Program-made: the position numbers and the translations under genes | Source: Pollenia angustigena | Taxonomy: Eukaryota; Arthropoda; Insecta; Diptera; Polleniidae | Reading direction: 5' to 3' | DNA length: 64,000 nt | Assembly (NCBI GenBank): GCA_930367215.1 | Contig: OV884058.1 | Location: 110,073,802 to 110,137,801 of the forward strand | The notes under the pieces: generated by a model | What the model saw: only the letters and a program-made list of their open reading frames with translations | Database searches by the model: none | What the model was told of the DNA's origin: nothing | In this document: positions 1-15,200 of the stretch, in pieces | Position numbering within the stretch: position 1 is the stretch's first letter | Layout: every line of letters begins with the position of its first letter

Positions 1-2
1 GT

Positions 3-228
3 GCATCAAATAATAACAGCAGCAGTAACACGAACAACAGCAATAGCGGTAATCCAAAACCTCGTAAAGTAATATTAGCACCATTCGGCATGGCGGCGAC
101 ACTTACGGGAAACAGTTATAAAACAAATGATCCAATGGCCGATAAAATACTTGATGACTGGGCTTCATTTTTTCCATTGTGCAATAAAGAAAACAGTGAT
201 GTGCCACCAGTTGTAGAAGTTATAGCAG
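3..228 (+). CDS. skd: skd exon in the Med13 N-terminal domain (5' partial)
   Basis: The frame starting at base 3 is open for 75 codons and ends with one base before a GTAAGT donor at 229. A Ser/Asn-rich stretch leads into the conserved block with KVILAPFGMAATLTG, then the segment ending PPVVEVIAG, a hallmark of the metazoan MED13 N-terminal domain. The true upstream exon boundary is not visible. Confidence 0.93.
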
Positions 229-3200
229 GTAAGTTTTCAATTGTTAAAACATTTTTAGTTTGTACCTAAATCGATATAAATTTTTTGTTTTTTATTTTTA
301 TTTAGGCGGTCATAAAATGTATCATCCCTCAATTTATGTACTAGTCACTGATTTGGATGATATGGAAGAAATGGAAGCGGCTGCATCTCAAAGATGCCCT
401 TTAGGAACCTCATCATCTGCAGAAGCTGCTGCATTGGCAGCTCTATCATCGGCTAATCAAACGGCGTCGGGTTGCAGCAGCGGCAGTGCACACACCAACA
501 ACCATAATAACAATGACACAAGAAAACCACTAATGGAAAATTTTTCCAATAACAAACTACCAACAGCAGCAACTGCACCAACTATTAATGGAACAAAGTC
601 ATCTTTGGCCCATATGGTCGAACATTTAAAAATAGATCGAACAAAAGTTCAACCGTACTATGATACACAAACACGGAATTTTACCTGCAATACCACAAAT
701 ATTCATGCTCCGCCTCAGGCTGCATGTGAAATGCCTGAGAGAGCTTGGCAAGATTGTGTCACAAATGTTTTGCATGTTCAACAGAATTTAAATGGCACAC
801 TATTATCTTCATCCTCATTATCCTCTTCCAATAACATCAATTCATCCACCTCTAATGCAACTCCCTCAAATACATCGACAACGACCACAACGTCGTCGGT
901 GGCAGCATCAGCGCCTGCGCTGGGTAATGAAAATACTACACCAAGTGAAGGCATTGATCAAACGGATAATGTTTCAAATAATGTTGACATTAAACCAAAT
1001 ATTACCAATTTATCTCAAAAGCAGCAACAACAAATATGGGGTTTTGTTGATCCTACTCAGAAAGCTCCTTGTATATGCACAAAGTAAGTGATTTTTAAAT
1101 AAGAACTCATTTTACATGTTACATAAATATTTGAGACGCATATGTATACAAACCTTTTTCTTTACAAAAATAAGGAAATGGTTTTGATATTTTCGAGTTT
1201 TGAAAGAAAGCCTTAAAGCATGCAAAATATAAACAAAGTTAGAATTTGTTTGTATTTTTGGGGCAAAATATTGATAAGTTTTTAATTGATTCTTATATGT
1301 ATTTCAAATTTATTAGTAAAATTTTTCTGTTTAAAGCGAGTCTGTAAAAATTAGCTTAGTTCCTCGATAGTTCCCAATTTTAAAAATATTGTTGAAAAAA
1401 ACTCACAACGTCTTAAATTCGCAAAAAAAAAAAATATATATTTATATAGGGTTCGTAATTTGTTTCACAATTTCAGTTATATATATATTTTTTTTGTCGC
1501 AAAACGAAAAATTTTCAACTTTTCTAATCACAAAAATTTCTAAAATTTTTCAAGTGAATTTCTATGTTTGAATATTAAAAATTAAAAACATGACGAAAAT
1601 TTAAAAAATTTATGCTCAAAATGTTAAAGCTTTCTTGTTTAAACAAATTTAAACAAAAAACATACTTAAAATTACAATTAACAAGCGAACAAAGTACAAA
1701 ATACATACATTCAACAAAATTTTTGAAATTTGAAATTAGGGCGGTTCGTAAAAATTTTTCATATTTGAATTGAAACATTATAAAAAAAAAAATCATCCAG
1801 CCTAAAAAGAAAATATATTTTTTAGGTTTTAGTATTCTCAGAAGTTTAACTTACGATATAAAGATTTGACTACATCAATATCAACCATAAATTACAAGCG
1901 GGTCATGTTTTTTGATGGGTGCTTTGTAGCGTCCACACTGCTTGTTTGTTCCTCGTGTGTTTCTGTGATTTGTTCGATTTTGAATTTTAAAACATTTTTA
2001 TGTTAAATTTTCATATTTTTTCCCTCAATATTTATGTATGTCTTAATAACCTTTTAGTATTATGTGGTTTTCCTATTTTTTTAAATATATTTAATTTAAA
2101 TAGCAAAAGTTTTTTTTATAATTTTGTTTATGGCATGCAAAATGAAGTTAAAAAAGCTAAAACGTTATTTGATTTTAATGTTAATGCATGTCACACTTGC
2201 TGAAATATTGAAAAAAAAGATTATTATAAGTAGTTTGAAATAAAAAAAAGTAAATTCTTTAACTGTTTAAGAAGCTAAACTTTTTTCTATCTATTTTTAA
2301 AGATGTTAAAGCTAAAGTAATATATATATACATATATTGTATATATATATACATAGATATATGTATGTATTTATAAATAATTGAAGCGGGAATTCTTTTT
2401 ATTTGTTGTTGAAATGAAAAACAAATACAAAACAACTTTTAGTTTTCAATTTAGCTCAAAATCAACCATAACAGCCACGGTAACGTCTTTGTCATCGTCG
2501 GCATCATCTGTAAATATTTCCTTAAGTGGTAATAGGGGTGTCTCACCAACAACAGGAGCATCAGCATTAAGTCCAACTTTAACAACTTCAATGGCTGCTG
2601 CAGTAGCAACGCGCTTAGGCGGTAGTTCCACGACTTTAACTAAAACACATTCATTGGGTTTTACACAACAACATCATTACAGCAATAATACAGGAGCCGG
2701 CTGTCATCATCACTACTCACAACAACGACCTTATACACCCATAAGCCATCATGGCGATAATCCAAAAAATAACTCATTACATATACAAAGAATACCATTT
2801 CATAAGCGTCATATGGATATTAAAAATGATGATGATGATGGTGGTGTTGATGATGTAGACAATATTGGCTGGTTTCAACATCGCACCACTACTTCAAATC
2901 AATTGAATTCAGAAGATACGACAACTACAAATAACAACACAACCACTACCATTGTCACCACCTCCACCAGCTATAATATTAATAGTAGTAGAAATTCTAA
3001 AAATTCTCCCTCTCAAATCACTACCAATACTACTACCTCTACCACTTCTTCGAATAAATCCAATAATCCTGCCGCTTGTTATTCAGCAACATTTTATCAA
3101 TCTTCTTGCTCCTCAGACACCATACCAAAACAAAGGTTTGTGCTGTCTTATTTAAACTTCTCTACTCTTCTAATTCTCTGCTGTGTGTTCTGGTCAAATC

Positions 3201-6200
3201 AAATCAGTCACATCAATCAGTCAATCAATATCAAACCAATCGTTATGTACTTTTTCACCATTGTATATTTAAAATAAAACCCTACTTCCTTAAAAAAATA
3301 CATTTTTATACAAAACTAAACTAATTTCACCTTTGATTGTATACAATTGTAAAAATAAGTTGCAAAATAACTTTATTAACTAAACTGATTTAAGGTTCTT
3401 GAAATCATCAACATGTGTACAAATAAAAAAAAATCATACAACAACAAATATATAAATATTCACCAAAAATAACGCCGATTCCCTAACATTATTTTCACCA
3501 CACCAAAAGCAAATATTATTTTGATCTATTGTTATATACAAAAAGTAGATTTAAAAGACTTTTTTACTCTGTTGTATAAATCTTTTTTTTAACTTTTGTA
3601 GGACTATTGGTATTTTATTTAGTTCTGCTCGGTATACATGGGCTTGGAAGTTTTTTCTTTTAAGTAGTGGTGTCTATAAATGTGCAAATACAGCAAGAGC
3701 GGAACTTAAAAATTAAATGAAAAATTAAAAGGATTCTTTGTCAAAAATATATGTATATTCTTGTTGTCTTTATACATTTATTGTATAGTATGTATACTTT
3801 TATAATTATTATATAAGATATGCGGTTCATGGGTTAGAAATGTATTTAATTTGAATGCAGATATTTATTAAAGCTTGCATGTTTTTTTAAATTAAACGAA
3901 AATTAAATAAATAAAAATTAATCAAAACGAAAATTATTTTATGGTACACACAAAAAATTCATAGGTAAAATTAGCTAAAAATATGGTACAAAAATAACTA
4001 AGCGCAAGAGTAGAATCATATTATCTAAGTTTTTTTTAGGTAATATAACTTTTAATTATTGTTAAAATAACTTTAAAACTTTTTAAAACTACCAACGATA
4101 GCAAAGTTAATTTTTCTTTTTTCTTTCTTTTTAGTAATATATCCACAAAGAATAGTAATTTTTATTTTTGAAATAATCACCCCTATCGTGAATAGTTTTT
4201 CCCTCGTAGTTTTTCCTTTTTTCACATATTTGCGATCATGAACAACTTCCATGAAAAAATGTAATTCAAAGAAGAATAATAACGTGAAAAAATTTTCACC
4301 TGAAAAAATTTCCCTTATCGTTAAAAATTGTTTCCCTCGTAATTTGTTCACATTTCCCTTAGACTTTCTCACTTTATTTTTGCTAGGGAACAGAACATGT
4401 ATGTAAGTTGCTCCTCCTATAAATTAAATATTAAGGGTTAATTAAGTTAATAAGGCACAAACCGATATATGGCTCAACAAAATGCAAAACAACAGGTCGA
4501 TTGCCTGCGGATTTGTGAAGCTTTTGATTGATGGCAGAATTTTGGAAAATATTTTACTACATTAAATTTAAAAAGTGCAAAAAACTAACGTTGTAATCAA
4601 ACTTTCCCTCCAATGCTAAGGCCCTAAATTTGTAAAACGCACACGCAACGCCAACAATTATATTGAAAGCAAAACCAAAATCGAAAATATTTCATAATTT
4701 TGTTGTTGTTTTCTATAGAAATGTATATTGAATTTTTAAATTTTAAACGCTGCATATCTTGTGGCGTTGATAATTTTAAAACGCAATATGTATTTCTGTA
4801 GAAAGCAACAATAAAATTTTGAAAAATTTTTGACATTGTTTTTGCTTTCAATGTTATTTTTGGGATTGCGTTGCGTTTTACAAATTTAGGGCCTAAATAT
4901 TTTGCTTTATTATTTTAAATTTTCTTTTAAATATATACTTGTTTATTTTTGAACAAAAATTTCATTGATTTTTAATTTTATTTTTTTAATCTTTCTTCTT
5001 CTTTTTACATTCACTGGAACTGATAGCGTGAACAATTTTTCACATGAGATTCACGATTGCTTTTTTCCCTTCGAGGGGAATGAAAATTTCATTTAAATTA
5101 GATTTTATAAAAAAAAAAAAAAAAAAAAAAATTTTATTTATTATAGTATACATATCGTTGGTTGATTAGTTAATTGTCGTGTGTGGATACAAATTACATA
5201 CGACATACGACAATTTAATAATCAATCGACGATATGTATACAATTTTCATACTAAAAATATCTGCATATTTACACAAACGACAACATACTAGCACATTGC
5301 CACTATTCCATGGGCACCACTGAAATAGAAAATTTTATAGAAAAGAAAACGAAAACCAGCTTTATATGTTTCTCCAATATGTTACTCCAAAGGTTTGTCC
5401 ATATTTGAGAAGTAGGGTCCACCATTAGTTGTGCCATTGTAAACACCACCTTTTGAAATAACATCGGCGCCACTTCCACGTTTTATTTTGGAATTAAACT
5501 GCGATATACATATCGTCGTTCCCAAGTTATTGTGTTCTATACCGCAAAATATAAAAAATTTAGATAAGATTGATTTTTAGGTAAACTTTTAGAGATCTGT
5601 CGATCTGTGTCATCGGTTTGCTCGTATCATTTATAGTTTTCGAAATATGAGACATTGACTTTGTGCTATACAACACTTCAGTGAGAAGCTTCGTAACCTA
5701 TTGTGTTCTATGTGCAAAAAATGGTGCATATAGAACAAAAACGAAGCAAAAATACTAAATAAAAAAAATAATTTTTTATTTTGTTCTATATAAAAGCGTA
5801 AATTAAGTTTGTAGTAATTTGGAACGTTATGCATTGTCTGTTTTCGTTTTATTTCCTTTTGTGACTTCACATTTATTTTCTTTTTATGATTTCACATTGC
5901 TCTTGGCAAATAAAATGAACATTCCACATCGTTATCGACGCTTACAGGTATTTTTAAAAAAGAATTCAATCGTTGTGTATTGTTCCAAAAGAACAAACAA
6001 AATATTACTTTGGATGAAAAGTTCAAAAAAAGTTTTAAAGAACATTGCCGTGAAAAATAAATTGAAAGTCGAGCGTGAAAAAGACAGAGCCATTAAATCC
6101 AAAGACACCATAGTAATTTGTTTCGACTTACAAAGTGTTTTTACATTACCGAAGGGGCTTTCATCTATTTATTATTATAAGAGAAAACTTTCCGTTTTCA

Positions 6201-9200
6201 ATATGACGGCAACAGTCTTTTCGCAAAACAAAAAAGAATCGAACATAACTTACTGCGCTATTTGGAACGAGCTACAAAGCCGTCGTTCAGGCAATGACAA
6301 AGCCAGCGTTGTGGGAAATATTTTACAGCAAATAGTTAAGGATTTTAAGAATGTTAAACATTTCATCTTGTGGAGCGACTCCTGCGTGCCTCAAAATACA
6401 AATCAGATTTTCTCAACTGCCCTTCTGCAATTCACGCACAACCATAAAAACATTCAATCAATCACCCAAAAATTTTCTGTGCCGGGTCATTCTCAAATTC
6501 AGGAAGTGGATACCGTGCATAGTGCAATTGACCGACATTTTAAATTACGAGAAATTCACGGCCCTTTAGATTAAGTTGAACTATGAACTAATGTCATCTG
6601 AAGACTTTCATGTGTATTCAGTAAAATCAAAAAAACTTGATTTTCAAAATGTCCCTTTTGCATGTATTAAATCGTTGCAATATAAAAACAATAAGCTATT
6701 CACAATATTATACAAAACATCGTTGTGCCAAAAAGAATATATGAAAATCAGTATTAAAAAAAAATCGGAAATGGGTTTTTTCAACTCAAAACAATTTATT
6801 TGATGAACATCTTCAGAATTCAGCTACTAAAAAGATATCATCGGAAAAAATTAATGATGTGAGAAGTTTATATAATTTTTTATCGTTAAATGCTGTGGCA
6901 TACTTATAAGATTTAGTTTATATGAAATAAAGTTTTTGTTGTGTGAAAACACATTGCTTTTCATTTCTCACAATTTTTTTTTACATATTGTTCTATATGC
7001 TATAAAACAATAAGAGATTCGTAAATAAGTGCATATAGAACAAAGGTTATTTTTTTAAAACGCTTATTACTCTTAGAAGCTTTTCCAAGGACGGAAATTT
7101 TTTTTACCAAAAAAATCAGAAACTGTAGAAGTTTCCTTGGTAAGAAGGTTGCGACAACTTTTTCGGTTCAGTTTTTTGTAACTAACAACTAAACTTTAAC
7201 AGCGATTTACCAAAAAAACATTTTTGTCATATAGAACACAATAACTTACGAACGACGATATATCTGTTTTAATTTTAATTCCGCTTCCACAGCCTTCACC
7301 GGTTGAACATAACAATCTACAAAACAAAATGTTGTCTTACATCATTAAAATCTAGATTCGTTTCAGAAGTACTCCAATCTTCGATTTCATTATGACATTA
7401 AACTGGACCAGTAAAAGGAACTAAGGAACACATTGCGTCTTAAATAGAATAATTATGTTTATTCAAAGTGTTCATGGCATAAAACTGTAAAGACTATTTT
7501 GATTAGTTCTTATTCTTAGCATTGATAATGAATACCACAACACCTTTGTCAGTCAATAAGGTGTGAGGGCCAAACTATAGAGAAAGGTATCCTGGCAGAA
7601 GAAAAATTAAAATTGTTACTTCAATATTAAACTTTTAATTTCAAATCAATAATGTTCACGAAATTTAAGTGGTTGATAAATAATGATCTCGTTACTTTAT
7701 TAAAATTTCTGAAAACTCACCCTTTATTTAAAAGGTTTTGCAGTAATTCCGTTTCATTAAGCAGTGTCACCGAACAATTGCCTTTTATTTGATTAAATTA
7801 ATTTTAAAAAATAATTTGAATTGACAACAAAATAAAATCGAAGAAGATACCTAACTCAATTAGTAGTATGTATTAACAAAAATATTAAGCAATTCTAATT
7901 GTATAATCAACCAATTATCTAAGTTATTTTAACTATGTTTTTGTGCTTATATAAAAATAAATTACATATGCTTTGGTAAAATTTACCTAGATTATTTTTT
8001 GTGTAGATTTTTTTTTTTTTTTTTTTTTTTTTGGAAAGAGAATAAATGTAAATAATTTACAACATATGTATATACATAAATATATATAAATGTACTAGCT
8101 GACCCGGCAAACGTTGTTTTGCCATATAATTTATTTCTTTCAGATGTAACAGTGTCTGCATGTCAAATTTTAAGAAAACCGGTTGATTAGTTAAGAAGAT
8201 GTAGGGAGGGGGAGCTTTTCTCCTCTTGTCCTATTTCATGCCCTTTTCTCTTTGAGATGTTACAGTGTCTGCATGCCAAATTTTAAGAAAACCGGTTGAA
8301 CCCCTCTTGCTCTATTTCACGTCCTGAATAATAAAACTATATTCTATAGTTCTTTCTAACTCTAACACTATTTGCCTGCGAAATTTCAAGAAAATCGGTT
8401 GATTAGGTAAGATGATATAGGGAGGGGGAGCTTTTACCCCTATTTTACACCATATTCCCTATTTTCTTTCAGATGTTACAGTGTCTTCAAATTTTAAGAA
8501 AACCCGTTCATTAGTAAAGAAAATATAGGGAAGGAGAGCTTTTACCGCTATTGCCCTGTATGCCAAATTTTAAGAAAACTGGTTGATTAGTTAACAAGAT
8601 ATAGGGCAGGGGAGCTTTTGCCACTCTTGCCCTTTTTGCGCCCTCTAGCGGTATAAAATATACTTTACGACATATTCTCATACCTAACAAATACACATAC
8701 AAAATTTCATAAAAATCGGTCAAGCCGTTTTGGAGGAGTTAAAAATGGAGGCATTTTGTTGATATTTGTATGAGGATATATACATAGGAAAATATCTCTA
8801 TAGCCTGTGGGCTGATTTCGTAAAAACCTCACATAAACCATCTACAGACTATCCCCAACGTACCCTGGTTGAAATCGGCCGACCCGTTTCCGCAGTTAGT
8901 GGTAACATCAAAGTGTACACTTATTTTTATATAAAGGGTGGTTAAATTTTAAGGGTCGATGTTGATTTTGAACAAAAAACAAATTAACTAGGAAATTATT
9001 GTCATTTCTTTTTACAAATTAATTAGGAAAGTATTGTCATTTCTTTTTATTATGATATTATTGGTATGGTTAAATTATATATGGAACAAAATATCGGCCA
9101 AATGGTCGCCGACCTCGGCGGCACACCTTCAGTGGTCCAAATTTTCGATGACGCTGATGCATAATTGAGGTTCTATGCCGTTAGTTTTCTCAAATTTCAG

Positions 9201-12200
9201 GTCTAAATAAAATTACACTGATGTCATTACTGTCAACGTAAAACAGGTGTTACTTTCAAATTCTGAGCCAGAGTCATTATGAATTGGATTCCTTGAAAGT
9301 TTAATTACATCTTCCGGATGAAAAGTCTAAAAGCATTTTATAATATAATTTTATAATAAGCTGCTCTATTCATATATTTTTGGAAGACCCTTTATTAAAA
9401 ATACATTGAAAATGTTTTCAGTCAAATCGAAATGCACAAAAAACCCCTGGCTTATGATTCGGATTAAAAATTCCAATGCAGACAGTATTTTCGTAATAAA
9501 ATTAATTAAAATAGAATAAATATTATTATTATTATTATTTAATTTTTTTTTTTTTGTTAAAAACAAAGGTTTTTGAACTCATTTTGCATGATTTAGCAAT
9601 TATTTTTATTATGTTTGCTAATTTATAGTTTTAACAATGGATGTGGTTAAATCGTAAAAAATCGTGTGTAAATTTTTGAAGTAAGAGCATTTTTAGCTAT
9701 TATTTAAAACATTCATATATCTTTATTTTTATAATATTCACCAACAACAACAAGCACACGTTTTTTTTTTAAATTGAAGGGCTTATTGTTATAACATCAT
9801 ATGCCACAAAAAAAGTATTTTGAGATAATCGACTTTTAAAGATAAAAAAATAAAAATAAATTAAAAACATTGAAATATAAATGATGAAGCTTACATCTTT
9901 TGAGGGATGTTGGGATGGTTATTATCAATAGGAAAAGACACATAAACCCAGTTTTTCAATTTGGGTGGCTAATGGTGTTATAGCAATAAGCACTAAAATT
10001 CAAAAATGTTTACTTAAAATTTTATCATATTTGTTACATGTAGAATAAAACATAAAAAAAAAAATAAATATATCATTATAATTCACAGGTCATTGACTTC
10101 ATCGCAGACACCATCTTCTGGACAAACACCTGGTCATGGTACACCTTTACAAGGTGGTATATCAAGTTATTCCCGCAATTCATTAATTGATTGTATGCCA
10201 ATACCATCAGTTGGTTCACCAGGCACACCCGCGGCATCACCTCATCCAAATTCAGCATTATCTCAGCCGACATCCGTACCACCAGCCGATCAAGTAAGTT
10301 ATAGTTATAGTAAACTTTTTTTTTAATAAAAAATTCCTCCAAAATCGAAAGTATGTAGTCAAAAGAAAAATTTCAATCACTAGAACTCTTTGTAAATTAT
10401 AACATCTCAATTTTACATTGCAATAACTAGCTATTTAAATCCCTTTCACCAATTTCGTCATATATTTTTTTATTGCAGCTTTTATCTATGAGTCCACGTG
10501 CTCCCACATCAGTATCGAATTTGCAACAACCTTCTACTCCAATAGATCATTTGTTGGATAAAAATACTCCAGCTCCCACGCCCACTGACCAGCACGATAA
10601 TAAAAGTATAACAGCATCACCATATGTACATCCGGCGCCAAGTGTTGAGCCACCTCCCTCGGTGGAAGGTATTCATAATACCATAGGAGGTGGTGGTAGT
10701 GGTAATATGGGTCCAGGCAGTGTGCCTCCACCATTAAGTGTTGGTCGTTGTACACCTACTCCTCAACAGCAGCAACATCATCAACAACAGCAGCAATGTG
10801 GTTCCATATCTGTTAAGAAATTTGATTTACAAACTACTAATTTAAATCCCCTTAACAATGCTGCTCTACATATGACCGGAAATACTACGGGCAATTGTAC
10901 AACAACCAATAATTTAATTGATATTAAGTTAGAATCAAATACCAACAATTTAAACAATACAAACTGTACGATGAACAGTTCGGTATTGATTAACAGCAAC
11001 TTGAATAGTAATGAATCCCGATTATCTTCAGCCACAAATGCAATGAACGATTTTTTGAATTTATATAAACCGCCAAAAATCAGTGTTAAAGATATTGATA
11101 CATTCGCTAACGAAGATTGCCTCAAGTTAGATGTGCTCTATGATTACACCGTACAGGATGCTTGGTAAGTTTTGTGAATACTTATTGAGGGTATTCACGT
11201 CACAAGTTGCACCCTTGAAAAAAAGCAAAAGCGCGAAAATATAGCAACAACCACACAGACAATAAGTTGTGCGTAAATAATTGTCTTTGTGGTTGTTGTT
11301 ATGTTTTTGCACTTTTGCTTTTTTGCAAGGGTGCAACTTGTGACGTGAATACCCTTATTATATGTGTACTTAAACAATGTAGAGCTTTTAAAGGGATATT
11401 TTCTATCAAGTCTTTAGTTAATATCATCTTGGGTTCTTAGAATAACAAATTTTTGATTCAAATTGAATATACATAATATACCATTCGATATATTATATAA
11501 ATTAAACTCTAATGCATATCGAAAGATGATTGTATGCATTCGAATTTAATAGACACTTGAAACATTTTATGAAATAGCAAAGTCAGAATGTTTATGTAAC
11601 TTAAAAAACTTATTCAACACTTCTTTTAGGGCAAATCATCCTGTCAAACGTTTTAAACCCAACGATATCTCCAAGCAATGTCGTGTAATGTGCACAAAAA
11701 AGCTATATGAAGGTCACACGCACACAAAACCTCGAATGCCTTCACCACGATCTGTTTATGGAGCCCAATTATTATCTATAGATCCCTCGGCAGCAATGGC
11801 CTGCAGTTCAGGCAATCTTGATTCTAATGTCAATATGGGCACAGGTCTGGTAGGTATAGCAGCAAATTCAATGGCAAACAATCAAGTGGATTGTAAAAAT
11901 AATGAGAGTTCCATGGGTGGTGTTGGTATGATGGGTGGTGTAAATGCCACATCATCCGGAAATTTTTTTGAAGAACTTGACATAAAAACGGAAATTATGT
12001 CTGGAATGGGTACATCCTCAACGTCACCGTGTAAAGATTCCAAGAGTGGTATAGGGGGAAATTTGTTTACAGTGGAGGGCCTCAATCCTTCCCCAAATGA
12101 CTTGGAGCAATTATTTGAAACCTCCTCAAATGATGAGTGTGGCAGTGTACAGATACACACGCCACCAGATTCTAATAATCCATCCAATGGTTGTGCCATT

Positions 12201-15200
12201 ACTACCAACACCATTGATGAACTGAAACGTACCACAAATGCTACTTTAGTAGGTACAGCAGGCGTGCAGGGAAATAGTAGCGTTCCAGCGAATGCCGCTG
12301 TTATGGTGGCTTTACAAAATTGTAATAACAATGCTCCAAACTCGACTGGGACGTCCCTAAACAATAGTGGTGGTAGTTTGTCAGGTTTAGGAGGTGGTGT
12401 TGGCGGTGCTAACACCATACAGGCTGAGGATTTGACAAAGATGTTTCCTACACCGCCCTCCCACGAACAACATCATCCGAATTCGAGTCCCTGTCAAATG
12501 GATATACAAATGACCGATTTAAGTGTTATAACTTCTTCGGCCATGATGGGTCAAACCCTAGATACTGGTTTGGGCATAAGTGGTATGTTGAAGATTAAAC
12601 AGGAATATTCCATTGAACTGGGAAGTCCGGTGGAGGAGCCTATTGAAGATTGGTCATATGTTTTTCGACCTCCCCAACAAGCAAAATTTGTAGGATCTTC
12701 AAAATATGCGCCGCTCACAAATTTGCCTAGTTTAACAATGCCACCTTTGGTTATACCGCCCAATTGTCGCTATAAACCGTCATGGCAGCAGCCTCGAAGT
12801 ACCCACCAACACCAGCAACAACAACAACAGCAGCAGCAGCAATTGCAGTTACAACATCAGCAACAACAGCAGCACCAACAACACCAGCAACTGCATGAGC
12901 TTTTATCAGCTGCTCCTAGAACTCCTCTACAACAACCTCGTACCCCATTGGGTCCTATGTCTTCATCACCTATGCACAATACCGTACCCACACCTCTAAA
13001 TAGTGGAGGAGGTTGTGGAGGTGGGAGCTTATTGTTAAATCAACTTAATTGTCCCCAGGCTGCCCTTACAAATACCCCACCCACAATGCAACAACTAATG
13101 CAACGCACTGGTATGTCACCCATTTCGCCAGCCGCGCATGTACCGTTTCCTCACACCAGTCCCATGATGCAGCAACAACAGCAAAGACAAACGCCCATAC
13201 ATCCGCCACCGCCATACGAAGTTGCCGTTTCCAGTCCTGCCTTATCCACTGCTTCTTCGACTCCAGCATATCTCAACAGACCGTATCATTCACAAGAACC
13301 CCCTCAGACACCGCAAAGTGTAAACAATCACATGCAGACAATAGGTGGGCCATCCAGTGTGCCTGGCGGTAACCGCGAGTCCTCCAGCATGGGCTACTAC
13401 GCCGGAGTTGGAGGCAATACTCACAGTAACAGCAATAACAACTCGATTATTCGCGGATTGCCCGAAGTAAGTTCAGTAATTGTCAATATACTACTTTACG
13501 ATACGGCATTGAATGTTTTTCGTGACCACAATTTCGACAGTAGTACGGTGTGTGTTTGTAATGCTGATAATCAACATTTCGGTAATATTCGAGGCTCAGA
13601 TTCGGGAGTATACGTGCCGCTGCCTGGCACCACCTTTAACCCTACATCATCATCTTCTTTAACTACGTCGAATGCATTACGTGCCCTAAGTGCCTTTGGA
13701 TCGGTAGGATTGGGAGTAAGTGGAGTAGGTTTAGGTGGAGGTATTGCGAATTCCCTAGATTCACCTGCGTCGTTGGCTGGAGCAGGCTCCAGTTCTTCCA
13801 CGACACCGTCTACAACAACGCCAGCCAATAATGCACAGCAATATATCACAGGCTATTTGGACGATGATGCTGTTGAGTGTACTTGCGGATTTAGTGCGGT
13901 AATCAATCGACGGCTGGCCTGTAAAGCGGGACTTTTCTACGAAGATGAGATGGAAATAACTGGTATTGCAGAAGATCCAGGCCGGCACAAAAAACATTCC
14001 CTGTTGACTTTAATAACCACACTCACATCGAAGGCCATTAATAACAATAACAATACTAACAACAGCAATGGAGTCATAGACAAGTCTGTTGAACAAGTGG
14101 CTTTTTCTATATTCGATTTACTCCTGGACCAATGCTCCATTATGCAGACGTCTAGCAGTGCTATACATCGTTCTTTGCAACGTCATCGGCGAAGATTGGC
14201 AAAAAAGTCACAGAAACCGCAATCGGTTGCTGCCATAGCGAATGTTCTGGAGTACATTGATTCCAACGATATAATTGCCTTGGCTTTGGAACAAGCCCGT
14301 TTGGCATTCGATAGTTCTCGCATGGATATTATGGAACAACAGATTGTTCCATTTTCAACGCATCGCAAACAAGCGGGCAATACCCAGTTGGCTTTAGCGT
14401 TAACAGGACGCATAAATGTTCACAAATGGCCTTATATTTCTGTAGGTTTTTCACGCAGTAATAAAGATATAGTTTCAACCATGAAATCTGTGCAACCCAT
14501 GCTACAAAATGCATTCCATTCCAAATCTCGAAATGCTGCCGGAGCTAAAGATGCTACCTATATTGTTAGTGGCCCCTTAACTTGGCGGCAATTTCACCGT
14601 CTCGCTGGCCGAGCTTCTGGACAGTGCGAGCCTCAACCCATACCTTCGGTTATAGTGGGCCATGATAAGGACTGGATTTCGGTAGCACCCTTGGCTATAC
14701 ATTACTGGGATAAATTTCTACTAGAACCCTATTCATATGCCAGAGATGTGGTTTATTTGGTTATTGCGCCTGACAACGATTATGTGTTAAGTAAAACGAA
14801 AACCTATTTCAAAGAATTGAGTACTACTTATGAAATGTGTAAACTGGGAAAACATACACCTATCTGTGGCTGGAATGGCCTGTTAACTGTGCAACAAAGA
14901 CCGCCCACAGAAAAGCTATTTACAACGACCATTGACAATTGGTTGCGCTCGCTAGATGATACCGCGTTAGCGGAAAAATTACGGCTGTATGCCTATGCCT
15001 TCCAACACCAGCTGGCTCCTTACCTCAATCGAGTTCCAAATGATAAGACTCTACTTAATCCTCTAGATAACAATACTCGAAATTCTTCTGGCAACAACGT
15101 GACATCAGCTTCATCAACTGTTTCGGCTTCAGGTAATGGTGGTTGTTCCAACCCCGGTCAGGATAACAGTGAACAACGTGGCAACATGGGATCAGATCAC

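Noticed and set aside
8095..8945. CRISPR-like array
   Set aside because: Units are degenerate, directly abutting and in a eukaryotic dispersed repeat; no spacer structure.
11189..11354. microRNA-like hairpin in the skd intron
   Set aside because: Pairing is over the full length with transposon-style ends, so a MITE is the simpler reading.
11882..12418. - strand 178-residue open frame
   Set aside because: Shadow of the conserved skd exon; Pro/Leu-rich composition mirrors Gly/Asn codons.
13467..13472. GTAAGT inside the large skd exon as a splice donor
   Set aside because: The downstream frame continues with conserved MED13 sequence (FRDHNFDS block), so the site is within coding sequence.
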